From positions 1 to 64,000 of the forward strand of contig CAYVKA010000018.1 of assembly GCA_964451925.1 (NCBI GenBank): 64,000 nt of DNA. The letters run 5' to 3'. The notes under the pieces were generated by a model. It worked only from the letters and a program-made list of their open reading frames with translations. It searched no databases and was not told the origin of the DNA. This document shows, in pieces, positions 17,495 through 25,719 of this stretch (position 1 is its first letter; the number at the start of each line of letters is the position of its first letter). The translations under genes were made by a program, and so were the position numbers. This DNA comes from Nevskia sp964451925 (lineage in GTDB: Bacteria; Pseudomonadota; Gammaproteobacteria; Nevskiales; Nevskiaceae).

Positions 17495-18199
17495 ATGAAC
17501 AGCACCACGAACACCCAGGCTTCCATCGTCCTCGTCCACGGCGGCTTCGTCGACGGCTCCGGCTGGCGCGAGGTCTACCGCCGCCTGCGCAAGCAGGGCC
17601 ACGACGTGACCATCGTGCAGAACCCGACCACCTCCCTGGCCGACGACGTCGCCTTCACCAAGCGCGCCATCGCCGAACAGAAGCACCCGGTGATCCTGGT
17701 CGGCCACTCCTATGGCGGCGTGGTGGTGTCGGAGGCCGGCAACGACCCGAAGGTCGCCGCCGTGGTCTACATCGCCGCCTTCGCCCCCGACCAGGGCGAG
17801 TCGGTCTCCTCGCTCATCGCCAACCCGCCCCCCGGCGCCTCCGTGCCGCCGATCCTGCCGCCGCAGGACGGCTTCCTGATGCTGGACAAGGCCCGCTTCC
17901 ACGACGGCTTCGCCGGCGACGTGGAGGCCGAGGAAGCGCGCTTCATGGCCGACTCGCAGGTGCCCTGGGGCGTGGCCGCCCTCGAGGGCGCGGTGACCAC
18001 CCCGGCGTGGAAGACCAAGCCGAGCTGGTATCTGGTCGCCAGCGACGACCACATGATCCCGCCCCCGGCGCAGCGCCAGATGGCGCAGCGCGCCGGTGCC
18101 ACCGTGCGGGAGGTCAGGGCCAGCCACGCGGTCTACGTCTCCCAGCCGGAAGCGGTGGCGGAGCTGATCGGGCAGGCCGCGGCCGCAGTCCGCAAGTAA
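17495..18199 (+). CDS. Alpha/beta hydrolase (EstC/MES-like)
   Basis: 234-aa hydrolase. HGGFVDGSGW forms the oxyanion region, GHSYGG the nucleophile elbow (Ser near residue 71), SDDHMIPP the acid segment, and RASHAVYVSQPEAVAELI the catalytic histidine. This group is similar to plant methylesterase/hydroxynitrile-lyase-like enzymes and to bacterial EstC esterases. The start ATG follows GTAGGAGAATCGAC. It ends in a strong hairpin. Confidence 0.88.
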   Translation: MNSTTNTQASIVLVHGGFVDGSGWREVYRRLRKQGHDVTIVQNPTTSLADDVAFTKRAIAEQKHPVILVGHSYGGVVVSEAGNDPKVAAVVYIAAFAPDQGESVSSLIANPPPGASVPPILPPQDGFLMLDKARFHDGFAGDVEAEEARFMADSQVPWGVAALEGAVTTPAWKTKPSWYLVASDDHMIPPPAQRQMAQRAGATVREVRASHAVYVSQPEAVAELIGQAAAAVRK

Positions 18200-18216
18200 C
18201 AGGGCTCGATCAGGCA

Positions 18217-18247
18217 AGGAAGGGCCGAGCGGATATCGGCCCTTCCT
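18217..18247. terminator. Terminator-like hairpin after the alpha/beta hydrolase
   Basis: AGGAAGGGCCGA pairs perfectly with TCGGCCCTTCCT across a seven-base loop, 18 bases after the stop codon. It has a strong stem but no T run. It lies between convergent genes and could stop transcription from both. Confidence 0.65.
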
Positions 18248-18313
18248 CGCGGGTATTGTGCGGAGTCCCCAACAGCGTTTGCATCAAGCAAGAGTTGCCG
18301 CGAAGCCGGGATT

Positions 18314-18979
18314 TCAAAACCCGACTTCGCCCCGCTTTGCCTTGGCAAGCGCGGATTCGGTCATTGAAGGCACAAGCTCGAGGACCCGCTTGATGGTCCG
18401 TCGAGTGACGACGGGGTCCGCACCGAAGCTGGGTAGCGCACTGGACAAGACCGCCTGCACCCGTTCTGCAGCCGTGAGCCGGTCAAGATTCAACTTCTCA
18501 TCGACGACGCTGGACATCGCTCCCTTCAGAACGAGCGTGGCCGCAAAAAATCGGCTCTCGCTCCAGTCCGGCAATTCTTTTCCCAACCAGTCGCGATACG
18601 TCGACGCAGCGGCCTTGATGAGGACTTCGGATATTTTCCAGGAGCGATAGGCCACCGAGAACAGCTCCGCCACCCGGGCGTCAGATGACATTGCCTGGAT
18701 ATGGCTGGCCAATTTCAGACCCAGGCGCAAGTACGCATTCGCATCGCCGGACAGCGGGCGATCGGCAAGCTGCTGCGTCTCTTCAAAGCTTTCGAGGATC
18801 AGCTCGCGGAAGATCCCGTCCTTGTCATCGAAGTGATGGTAGAGGCTTCCGTAGGACACGCCGGCGGCGTTGGATATCTCACGCAGTGTCGTTTGCGCGT
18901 AGCCCTTTTCCAGGAACAGTCGCAGCGCAGTCGCCACGACTTTCTTGCGCACTTCTCCGGTGTGTTCCTGACGACCCAT
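18314..18979 (-). CDS. TetR family regulator (operon regulator candidate)
   Basis: 221-aa TetR-type repressor. The HTH is TTLREISNAAGVSYGSLYHHFDDKDGIFRELI, followed by a helical ligand-binding domain of normal length. It is divergent from the six-gene operon starting at 19078; a perfect 20-bp palindrome lies between them and is its likely operator. The ligand is unknown. Base composition is less GC-rich than in genes to the left, as in the operon. Confidence 0.88.
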   Translation of the reverse strand: MGRQEHTGEVRKKVVATALRLFLEKGYAQTTLREISNAAGVSYGSLYHHFDDKDGIFRELILESFEETQQLADRPLSGDANAYLRLGLKLASHIQAMSSDARVAELFSVAYRSWKISEVLIKAAASTYRDWLGKELPDWSESRFFAATLVLKGAMSSVVDEKLNLDRLTAAERVQAVLSSALPSFGADPVVTRRTIKRVLELVPSMTESALAKAKRGEVGF

Positions 18980-19025
18980 GACCCGAGTTCCGATCCCTAT
19001 TGACTTCCGACGGCATCTGATTCTA

Positions 19026-19045
19026 ATCTAGATCATGATCTAGAT
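19026..19045. promoter_or_regulatory. 20-bp perfect palindrome, probable TetR operator
   Basis: ATCTAGATCATGATCTAGAT is fully self-complementary. It lies between the divergent tetR and the first gene of the six-gene operon, 33 bases before that start. A possible -10 box TATACT follows at 19053-19058. Binding there would block both promoters. Confidence 0.7.
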
Positions 19046-19077
19046 ACAGATCTATACTATTTCCGGGAGGCAGCGCC

Positions 19078-19992
19078 ATGATCATGCTGAGCCGCAGGTC
19101 CCTTCTCACTCAATCGCTGCTGGTCGGAGCTGGCGCCCTTGTGCCGCTGAGCCGGGGTAACGCAAGCGGCAGCGGCGCCGTTTCTGGCGCGGTTTCTGGC
19201 GCAGTCTCCCAAAGCGGCCCGGTGCTGACCGCGACGATCCAAGGACAGTCGGTCAGCCGAAACCAGGTGCTGGAATATGAAGCGGGCCGATTGAAAGTCG
19301 TTGCCCAGCGCATGCTGAACAACCTGCCATTGGCGCTGGTTGAGGAACTGGTGATTTTGACGCTGCGCCCCGATTTCTCCATCGAGAATGTGGCCGCGGA
19401 TCGCGAGCGTCTGGCCGACGCCAAGATCCGCGCGGGGGACGAGGCGATGCGCAAATTGTTCGCCAACGATGTGCTGCTGACGACGGCCATAACGGAAGTT
19501 GCCGTTGCCGCGCCCCTCGGCTGGGTCGTCAGTGAACTCGAACTGACGAGCAGCCGCGGCACCGCGGAGGGTTTCATGGATTGGTTCATCGACATGATCA
19601 ATCGCGACGATGAACGCGCCCTGCTGGTGACGTGCCCGGATCACATGGTCATGCACCGGGCCCCCAATAACGGCATGGACATCCTCGATATCACCGGCGG
19701 CTCGCCGCTCGCGAGCCATTTCATCTTCGATCCAGCCGATGTGGGCAAATTGCCCTTGGTCACCGATCCAGACTTTCCCGTTCGGTATTCCGGCGGCGTC
19801 TTCGACGAACGAGGGATCCTGGTTGGCGGCGCGAACCACCGGTTCCGCACACTGGCCACGGGCTTTCAGGGCCACCTTGCGCTCCTTTTCCCGGCCGCAT
19901 TGCCGCCGTGGATGATCTCGCAGCAGCGCTGGCAACTCGCCTGCGAGTTTTCCAACTGGATCATCAATTACATCGAGGAAACGGGCGACTAG
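19078..19992 (+). CDS. Tat-type exported protein of an unrecognised three-member family (member A)
   Basis: 304 aa, no family recognised. The start MLSRRSLLTQSLLVGAGALV resembles a twin-arginine signal; a low-complexity GSGAVSGAVSGAVS linker follows (residues 31-44). The mature domain begins near residue 48. It shares with two other genes here VSRNQVLEYEAGR (59-71), LADAKIRAGDEAMRKLFAND (112-131), CPDH (186-189), TGGSP (206-210), GGANHRF (250-256), TGFQGHLALLFPAALP (261-276) and EFSNWI (290-295). The conserved His, Asp and Glu could form an active or metal site, but that is a guess. It is the first gene of the operon. Confidence 0.8.
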   Translation: MIMLSRRSLLTQSLLVGAGALVPLSRGNASGSGAVSGAVSGAVSQSGPVLTATIQGQSVSRNQVLEYEAGRLKVVAQRMLNNLPLALVEELVILTLRPDFSIENVAADRERLADAKIRAGDEAMRKLFANDVLLTTAITEVAVAAPLGWVVSELELTSSRGTAEGFMDWFIDMINRDDERALLVTCPDHMVMHRAPNNGMDILDITGGSPLASHFIFDPADVGKLPLVTDPDFPVRYSGGVFDERGILVGGANHRFRTLATGFQGHLALLFPAALPPWMISQQRWQLACEFSNWIINYIEETGD

Positions 19993-20048
19993 CATGTCAA
20001 GCTTTCTCTTAACCGCTTCCGCAAGTCCAGCGCCGGGGTTCCAACGCC

Positions 20049-21032
20049 ATGTCGGCGCATAACATACTGATCACCGGCGCCAGCTCCGGTCTCGGCTACG
20101 CAACGGTCCAGGCTTTGTGCGCGCGGCTCAGAAGCCAGCCGACGCAGGATTCCCCGAGGATATTCATCACCGCCACCTTGGCGACCACGGCCGCCGCGGC
20201 GGCGGCGCAACTGAGCCGTGAAACCGGATGTCCGGTCTGCGGACTGGCGCTGGATCTGGGCTCCGAAGGGTCCATGGAATCGTTCCTCGCCGAACTCGAC
20301 AAGCGGACGGGCGACGCGCAGTTCAGCGCGATATTCCTCAATGCGGGAATCCAGCTCGTCAATGGGCTGAAGCGGAACGATGCAGGCTACGAGTTGACCA
20401 TGGCGGTCAATCAGATCGGCCACCTGCGACTGCTGTTCCGTTTGTGGAACAGGATCAAACCGCAAGGTCGCGTGGTCTTTGTCGGCAGCAGCACGCACAA
20501 CCCCGACAACAAATTGGCTCGACGGTCCGGCTTCCGTGGAGCGTCTTTCACGTCGGTGGCGCAGTGGCTCGATGGTCAAGGCGACCCGCAGCGGACTCTG
20601 GCCCAGCAGGGTCTTGACCGCTATGCCAACTCCAAGCTGGCCAACATCGTGACGGCGCTGGAGCTGACCCGCCGCGTGGCCCCTGAACGCATGGAATTCT
20701 ACGCGGTGGATCCCGGGCTGATGCCGGGTACCGGCCTGGCGCGCGACCACAGCTGGCTCAACCGCCTGCGCTGGAGCGTGTTGCGGGCGCTCACCCCCTT
20801 GATTCCCGGCGCCAGTACTCCGAAGGACTCCGCGGCGGTCGTCGCCAAAGTCCTGCTGGGCGAGTTGTCCGCCGAAACCGTCGGAGGTCATTACCTGGAT
20901 TTCAGTGGGCGCCCCGCTCCCCGGTCAGCGTTGGTTGACGATGCCCAGGCGGGGATGGCCATGCTCGACCAGATGCTGAGCCTGCCGGGCATCGGCCCAC
21001 GAGTTCCGCAATTCAAGGCAGTGGAGTTCTGA
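20049..21032 (+). CDS. Short-chain dehydrogenase/reductase
   Basis: 327-aa classical SDR of the protochlorophyllide-reductase/retinol-dehydrogenase-like branch. NAD(P)-binding TGASSGLG at residues 9-16, NAG at 98-100, catalytic Ser in VFVGSSTHN (near 147), YANSK at 192-196 with Tyr and Lys in place, and DPGLMPGTGLAR after it. The longer C-terminal tail is usual for this branch. Its stop overlaps the start of the next gene by one base (TGATG), so the two are translationally coupled. The pairing with the unknown family suggests both act on the same small molecule. Confidence 0.88.
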   Translation: MSAHNILITGASSGLGYATVQALCARLRSQPTQDSPRIFITATLATTAAAAAAQLSRETGCPVCGLALDLGSEGSMESFLAELDKRTGDAQFSAIFLNAGIQLVNGLKRNDAGYELTMAVNQIGHLRLLFRLWNRIKPQGRVVFVGSSTHNPDNKLARRSGFRGASFTSVAQWLDGQGDPQRTLAQQGLDRYANSKLANIVTALELTRRVAPERMEFYAVDPGLMPGTGLARDHSWLNRLRWSVLRALTPLIPGASTPKDSAAVVAKVLLGELSAETVGGHYLDFSGRPAPRSALVDDAQAGMAMLDQMLSLPGIGPRVPQFKAVEF

Positions 21033-21772
21033 TGAAGGTGCCGACCGTTCGAGCGGTGATTGAGGGCAGGGATTTCCCTCGGGACGAGATCCTCGCCTGG
21101 GAAGCCAGCCGGATTCCAAAGGCGGCCATGCGGATCGGCTTGCCGGCGCCATCTGGCGACCTTGCCACGCAACGGCTGGCGTTTGCCGACGCCAAGATCG
21201 CCCTCGGGCCGGAGGAGATCCGCCGGCGGCTCGCAAGCCAGTTGCGGACATCCAAACTGATCAGCCTGACGGCAACCCGACTGTCCTTTGGACGGCGCGC
21301 ATTGTGTATCTGCGACCTGTACTCCAGCGGAGGCGATGCGGCCTCCTTTGTCGCCTGGTGGAAGGCGCATAACCGGCCGGACTACACGCGCAGCATGATC
21401 GCCGCCCATCCCGACCATTTTTTCCTCGGGGTGGACGCCGACGGACGCCACGAAATCGTCGAGACGACTGGCGGCAGTCCGCTGACGGCGAGGTTCTTCG
21501 TCGACCTGCGGGATACGTCCACGGTGCTCACGCCGCCGGACCCGACATGCTCCGCGAACATCTCCGGCATTGCGCAAACCGATGGCGGAACGATCATTGG
21601 AGGAGTACGGCATGAGTTCCACGACATTACAGGCGGCTTCCGCGCCCGCCTGCTCGTCGAGTTTCCCGCCACATTTCCGGCGCACATGCGCGCCCAGCAC
21701 CGTCTGCACCTCGCCGCCGAATTCGCCAACTGGATCGAATTCGCCTTCTCGGGCGCCCCGCTCACGCGCTGA
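21032..21772 (+). CDS. Cytoplasmic member of the unrecognised three-member family (member B)
   Basis: 246 aa with no signal peptide. It starts directly at the conserved domain: VRAVIEGRDFPRDEILAWEASR aligns with LTATIQGQSVSRNQVLEYEAGR of member A. It keeps FADAKIALGPEEIRRRLASQ, HPDH (126-129), TTGGSP (145-150), GGVRHEF (190-196), GGFRARLLVEFPATFP (201-216), HLAAEFANWI (226-235). Members A and C have Cys before PDH; this one has His. It is translationally coupled to the SDR, so an exported family seems to have a cytosolic form tied to a cytosolic reductase. Confidence 0.8.
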   Translation: MKVPTVRAVIEGRDFPRDEILAWEASRIPKAAMRIGLPAPSGDLATQRLAFADAKIALGPEEIRRRLASQLRTSKLISLTATRLSFGRRALCICDLYSSGGDAASFVAWWKAHNRPDYTRSMIAAHPDHFFLGVDADGRHEIVETTGGSPLTARFFVDLRDTSTVLTPPDPTCSANISGIAQTDGGTIIGGVRHEFHDITGGFRARLLVEFPATFPAHMRAQHRLHLAAEFANWIEFAFSGAPLTR

Positions 21773-21834
21773 GGCTTTCAGTCAACGCGGAGCGGGGCTC
21801 CGCCACCAAACAATTTTTCGAAGGAACAGAATCG

Positions 21835-22773
21835 ATGTCATCGATGACTCGCAGGACTTTTTTGCGCCGCTCGGCCCTCGCTGGCGCGGTGTCATTGAGC
21901 CCGGTTGTACTCACCGGATGCAGCAACTCCTCCAGCCCCGCATCGACCGGCGGCTCCGGTGGCAACTCCTCGGCTGCTGGCTCGGGAAGCTCCAACCTGG
22001 ACCTCACGGCAAACATCGGCGGAAACTACGTCAGCCGGCAGCAGGTCCTGGTGTGGGAGGCGCGGCGCCTGCAAGTGGTGGCCTCCCGCATGAGCGGTAA
22101 CATGGCGGCATCGTTGATTGAAGACCTGTCGGCCCTGATCGTGCGGCAGCCGGAGGACACTTCGGACATCGTTCAGGAGCGCAACCTTCTCGCCGACGCC
22201 AAGATAAAGGCTGGTGACGCCGCGATGAGGCAGCTGATCGCGAACGACTTGCTGATCAGTGGCCCGCTGATGAGCGCGTCCGCCGCCCTTCCGGGTTATT
22301 CGACCAGCCAGATCGACATCATCAGCAATCAGGGAACTGCGGAAGGCTTCGCGAGCTGGTTCGCGGATAACTTCTTCAACCCGGGCAATGAGCGCTCGAT
22401 TCTGGTCGCCTGCCCGGACCACTATGTATTCAATACGGTCACACCGAACGTGGTGAACGCGTCAGAGGAGATGGGCGGGGCCCTGTTGGTCGCCAGCTTT
22501 GTCCTCGAGTTAGGCAGCGATACCGCCCGGCTGCCGATCGTCACCGAACCGGATTTCCCGATCCGCTTTACGGGCGCCGGGCTTGACTCCGCCCACGACG
22601 TCGCCGGCGGATTCAATCATCGCTTCAAGAATCTCGATCAGGGCTTCCAGTCCCGCCTGGGCGTGTTCTTTCCCTCGACGTTGCCGTTCTGGATCCCGGC
22701 GGAGCATCAATGGCACCTGGCCTGCGAGTTCTCCAACTGGATCACCGCCTACATCGAGGAAACCGGTGGCTAG
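21835..22773 (+). CDS. Tat-type lipoprotein of the unrecognised three-member family (member C)
   Basis: 312 aa. The N-terminus MSSMTRRTFLRRSALAGAVS carries a twin-arginine motif (TRRTFL), and VVLTGC (24-29) forms a possible lipobox, so it is probably a Tat-exported lipoprotein. A Ser/Gly linker (30-53) precedes the conserved domain: VSRQQVLVWEARR, LADAKIKAGDAAMRQLIAND, CPDH (193-196), GGFNHRF (258-264), QGFQSRLGVFFPSTLP, HLACEFSNWITAYIEETGG. It is closest to member A, including the shared YIEETG ending. AAGGA lies about ten bases before the ATG. A small DUF2147 gene follows after 19 bases. Confidence 0.8.
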   Translation: MSSMTRRTFLRRSALAGAVSLSPVVLTGCSNSSSPASTGGSGGNSSAAGSGSSNLDLTANIGGNYVSRQQVLVWEARRLQVVASRMSGNMAASLIEDLSALIVRQPEDTSDIVQERNLLADAKIKAGDAAMRQLIANDLLISGPLMSASAALPGYSTSQIDIISNQGTAEGFASWFADNFFNPGNERSILVACPDHYVFNTVTPNVVNASEEMGGALLVASFVLELGSDTARLPIVTEPDFPIRFTGAGLDSAHDVAGGFNHRFKNLDQGFQSRLGVFFPSTLPFWIPAEHQWHLACEFSNWITAYIEETGG

Positions 22774-22792
22774 GGAGAACGTGGGGATCGCC

Positions 22793-23275
22793 GTGAGACG
22801 CATCGGTGCGCTTTTCGTTGGCCTGACGATGGTCGCGGCCACGGTGTCAGCTTTCGCGCAAACGGCGACGGAGGCGCGACCGAGCCTATCTCCCTTGGGG
22901 CGCTGGCGGACCTTTGACCCGGACGGTCATGAGCTGCGAAGCATTGTCGTCATCGCCGCTGTCGGAGACGAGCTTCAGGGCAAGGTTGTTGAACGCTTTC
23001 CACCTCCGGGCGACCCGACTCATGGAATCTGCGGCGCTTGCTCAGGCGAACTCAAAGATCAGCCGATCCTGGGTATGACCCTACTCCGTCATCTCCGAAA
23101 GCACGGTGACGGCTGGGATGGCGGCTCGATTGTCGACCCTACAACCGGTAAGACCTACAGCGTGGAAGCTGAATTGGCGAACGGCGGTCAGGAACTTCAT
23201 TTGCGCGGATACGTGGGCATCAGCTTGTTTGGGCAGACCCGGACGTGGGTGCGCGACACATCGGGTTCTCACTGA
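22793..23275 (+). CDS. DUF2147 family exported protein
   Basis: About 160-aa protein: signal peptide (ending VSAFA), then a DUF2147 domain with LGRWRTFDPDGHELRSIVVI, GKVVERFPPPGD, ICGACSGELKDQPILGMTLL, GGSIVDPTTGKTYSVEAELANGG and LRGYVGISLFGQTRTWVR. The CxxC (ICGACSG) is a family feature. Function is not established; the fold is a lipocalin-like barrel. The start is ambiguous among GTG at 22766, 22781 and 22793; the last was chosen for the GGGGA five bases before it and the clean signal peptide. It is the fifth gene of the operon. Confidence 0.82.
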   Translation: MRRIGALFVGLTMVAATVSAFAQTATEARPSLSPLGRWRTFDPDGHELRSIVVIAAVGDELQGKVVERFPPPGDPTHGICGACSGELKDQPILGMTLLRHLRKHGDGWDGGSIVDPTTGKTYSVEAELANGGQELHLRGYVGISLFGQTRTWVRDTSGSH

Positions 23276-23296
23276 CGCGCGGGGACAGCGGGTTGC

Positions 23297-25006
23297 ATGA
23301 ATGCGATGACGCGACAAGAGACCGCAGCGAGGAGAGCCGTGTCCAACCAACCGAATGGCGCTCAGGCGCTGATCCGCACCCTGGCTGACGCCGGGGTGAA
23401 TGTTTGCTTCTCCAATCCGGGCACGTCCGAGATGCACTTCGTGGCTGCACTCGACCGCGAGCCACGCATGCGGGTGGTTCTGGCCCTGTTCGAAGGCGTG
23501 GCTACCGGCGCGGCCGATGGTTACGCGCGCATGGCTGACCGGCCGGCCGCCACGCTGCTGCACCTGGGCTGCGGATTGGGCAATGGCTTGGCCAATCTGC
23601 ACAACGCCCGCAAAGGCAAGGTTCCGGTCCTCAACATCGTCGGCGACCACGCGACACACCACGTCAAGTTCGACGCGCAGCTCCAGTCCGACATCGAAAC
23701 CGTGGCGCGTAACGTCTCGCAGTGGGTCCGTACGTCGGCGACTACAGGGGAGCTGTGTCGCGACGCAGTTGAAGCTCTTGCCGCCTCGATGGGGCCACCG
23801 GGCCAGGTTGCGACGCTGATCCTGCCGGCTGACGTGTCCTGGGGTGAAGGCGGCATTCCAATGGCGCCACCGGCCATCCGGACCCCACCTGGTGCCGACG
23901 AGAAAGTCATCTCGACCATTGCCAGCGTGTTGCGGGGCGGCGGCGGCAGAACCGCGTTACTGCTCGGCAACCGGGCGCTGCGCGAGCCAGGCTTGCTGGC
24001 GGCGGCCCGGATCGCCGGAAAGACTGGCGCCAAATTGTTCGCCGAGGTATTTCCCACACGCATCGAACGCGGAGCGGGGTTGCCGGCAGTTGAACGAATC
24101 GCCTACCTGGCCGAATTTGCATCGGTACAGCTGGCCACATTCGATCACCTGATCCTCGTCGACGCCAAGGCGCCGGTGTCGTTTTTCGCCTATCCCGGCA
24201 AGAAAAGCTACCTGGTTCCCGAAGGGTGTCAGCTGCACGAGCTGGCGTGCTCCAGTCAGGACGCCGTCGGCAGCCTGGAGCGCCTATGCACTGAGCTTGG
24301 TGCGCAGCCCATGAAGCCGCACCTGCAGACGGCAGTGCGCCCCCCACGTCCGCGCGGCAGGCTGACCGCCGAAAAAGTGTGCAAGGCCATCGGTCATTTG
24401 CTCCCCGACCGCGCCATCATCGTGGATGAATCGCAGACCTGCGGCGTCATGCTACCGCTATATACCGCGGGCGCTCCTCGCCACGACGTTTTGACACTCA
24501 CCGGCGGCGCGATCGGCCAGGGCCTGACCAATGCCGTGGGCGCCGCCATCGCCTGTCCCGACCGTCCGGTGCTGGCTCTGGTGGGTGACGGCTCGGCCAT
24601 GTACACGATCCAGTCCTTGTGGACCATGGCGCGCGAGAAGCTCAACGTCACCACCATCGTGTTCAGCAACAGGTCGTACGCAATCCTGAACGTCGAGCTG
24701 CAGCGTGTGGGCGCCACGGGCAAGGGCGACAAGGCTCAATCACAGCTCAATCTCAGCCGTCCGCACCTGGATTTCGTCGCGCTGAGCAAGGGTATGGGTG
24801 TTCACGCTGTCCGAGCTGCGACGACGAAGGAGCTGCTGTCGGCGCTGGAGCATGCACTGCGCACACCGGGGCCGCATCTGATCGAGGCGGTGGTGCCTAA
24901 TTCGCTATCCGGTCTGAGGCTCAAGCTGTTGCCATACGTGCTCAGCTCCCTGGACGACCTGCCGCGGCCCGTCGCCCGGACGATCAAGCGCAGGATCGCG
25001 CCGTGA
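23297..25006 (+). CDS. Acetolactate-synthase-like ThDP-dependent enzyme
   Basis: 569-aa thiamine diphosphate enzyme of the acetolactate synthase/benzoylformate decarboxylase superfamily. The N-terminal Pyr domain has SNPGTSEMHFVAAL and the catalytic Glu in LFEGVATGAADGYARM. The PP domain has GDGSAMYTIQSLWTMAREKLNVTTIVFSNRSYAIL, the metal-ThDP motif GDG...N. The middle domain shows no clear FAD-binding signature. It is not the housekeeping ilvB: it has no ilvN partner and lies last in an accessory operon. Carboligation or decarboxylation of a 2-oxo acid is likely; the substrate is unknown. The SDR in the same operon could reduce the product. Confidence 0.88.
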   Translation: MNAMTRQETAARRAVSNQPNGAQALIRTLADAGVNVCFSNPGTSEMHFVAALDREPRMRVVLALFEGVATGAADGYARMADRPAATLLHLGCGLGNGLANLHNARKGKVPVLNIVGDHATHHVKFDAQLQSDIETVARNVSQWVRTSATTGELCRDAVEALAASMGPPGQVATLILPADVSWGEGGIPMAPPAIRTPPGADEKVISTIASVLRGGGGRTALLLGNRALREPGLLAAARIAGKTGAKLFAEVFPTRIERGAGLPAVERIAYLAEFASVQLATFDHLILVDAKAPVSFFAYPGKKSYLVPEGCQLHELACSSQDAVGSLERLCTELGAQPMKPHLQTAVRPPRPRGRLTAEKVCKAIGHLLPDRAIIVDESQTCGVMLPLYTAGAPRHDVLTLTGGAIGQGLTNAVGAAIACPDRPVLALVGDGSAMYTIQSLWTMAREKLNVTTIVFSNRSYAILNVELQRVGATGKGDKAQSQLNLSRPHLDFVALSKGMGVHAVRAATTKELLSALEHALRTPGPHLIEAVVPNSLSGLRLKLLPYVLSSLDDLPRPVARTIKRRIAP

Positions 25007-25032
25007 CGCAATGAAGGGGTGAGCCAAGCGGA

Positions 25033-25668
25033 TCAGGCCGGCGGCGCCTCCAGCAGGGCCAGTACGACCGCGGCGAGTTCCGCTTGCAGCGTGGGAAGTG
25101 CGTCGATTCCGGAGGTGTAGAAGGTGTGCCGGAGCACTTCCGTGATGGCACCGACCACGGCGAGCGCACGGATGTGGCTGATCGGCGCGAATTTCGGCTC
25201 GTCGCGGCGCAGGAATTCACGCAGCTTGACCAGCCCGTCCGCGATCCGGTCACGGACAGCGCGCTGGCGCTCGGCGGCCGCGGGGCCGAGTGCCTCTGCG
25301 TCGGCGGCGACCAGCCGCACCAAGCCCGGCTCCTGCACGCAGAGTTGCAGCAGTTTGGCGATGTAGGCATGGACCGGGGAGGCGGCGTCGACGGGGGGCG
25401 GTTCGAGCGCGAGCACGCGTTCGAGCACCCGTCCGGCGGCGTAGTCGAACGCTTCCATGAAGCATTCTTCCTTGTCCGCGAAATACTCATAGAAGGTGGA
25501 GCGCGCGACGCCGGCGCGCCGGACGATGTCGGTCAGGATCAGCGGCGCGAAGCCGCGCTCGGTCCCCAGTTCGACCGCCGCTTTCAGCAAGCGGGTGCGT
25601 TGCGAGGCCTCAACCTGCTCGCGACTGAGGTGGTGGCGCCCCTTCGGCAGTGATTTCAAGTTCTGCAT
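25033..25668 (-). CDS. TetR family transcriptional regulator
   Basis: 211-aa TetR-type repressor with HTH LILTDIVRRAGVARSTFYEYFADKEECFMEAFDYAAGRVLERV. The start chosen is ATG at 25668; a GTG lies three codons upstream. A -10-like TATAGT on the same strand ends at 25676, so the ATG sits at about +1 and the message may be leaderless. It converges on the ThDP enzyme and is divergent from the beta-helix gene at 25807. Two matching dyads in the divergent region are probable operators. Confidence 0.86.
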   Translation of the reverse strand: MQNLKSLPKGRHHLSREQVEASQRTRLLKAAVELGTERGFAPLILTDIVRRAGVARSTFYEYFADKEECFMEAFDYAAGRVLERVLALEPPPVDAASPVHAYIAKLLQLCVQEPGLVRLVAADAEALGPAAAERQRAVRDRIADGLVKLREFLRRDEPKFAPISHIRALAVVGAITEVLRHTFYTSGIDALPTLQAELAAVVLALLEAPPA

Positions 25669-25686
25669 CAACCCCACTATACCTTA

Positions 25687-25704
25687 ATGGACTTGACAGT
25701 TCAT
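25687..25704. promoter_or_regulatory. TetR operator candidate, copy 1
   Basis: ATGGACT-TGAC-AGTTCAT, an 18-bp dyad with one mismatched pair. It is just upstream of the likely tetR promoter and repeats exactly (apart from the four-base centre) 33 bases further on. Confidence 0.65.
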
Positions 25705-25719
25705 GAATCGGATGTTTTC

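Noticed and set aside
23297..25006. Housekeeping ilvB
   Set aside because: No ilvN follows, it is far from ilvD, and it lies in an accessory operon under TetR control.
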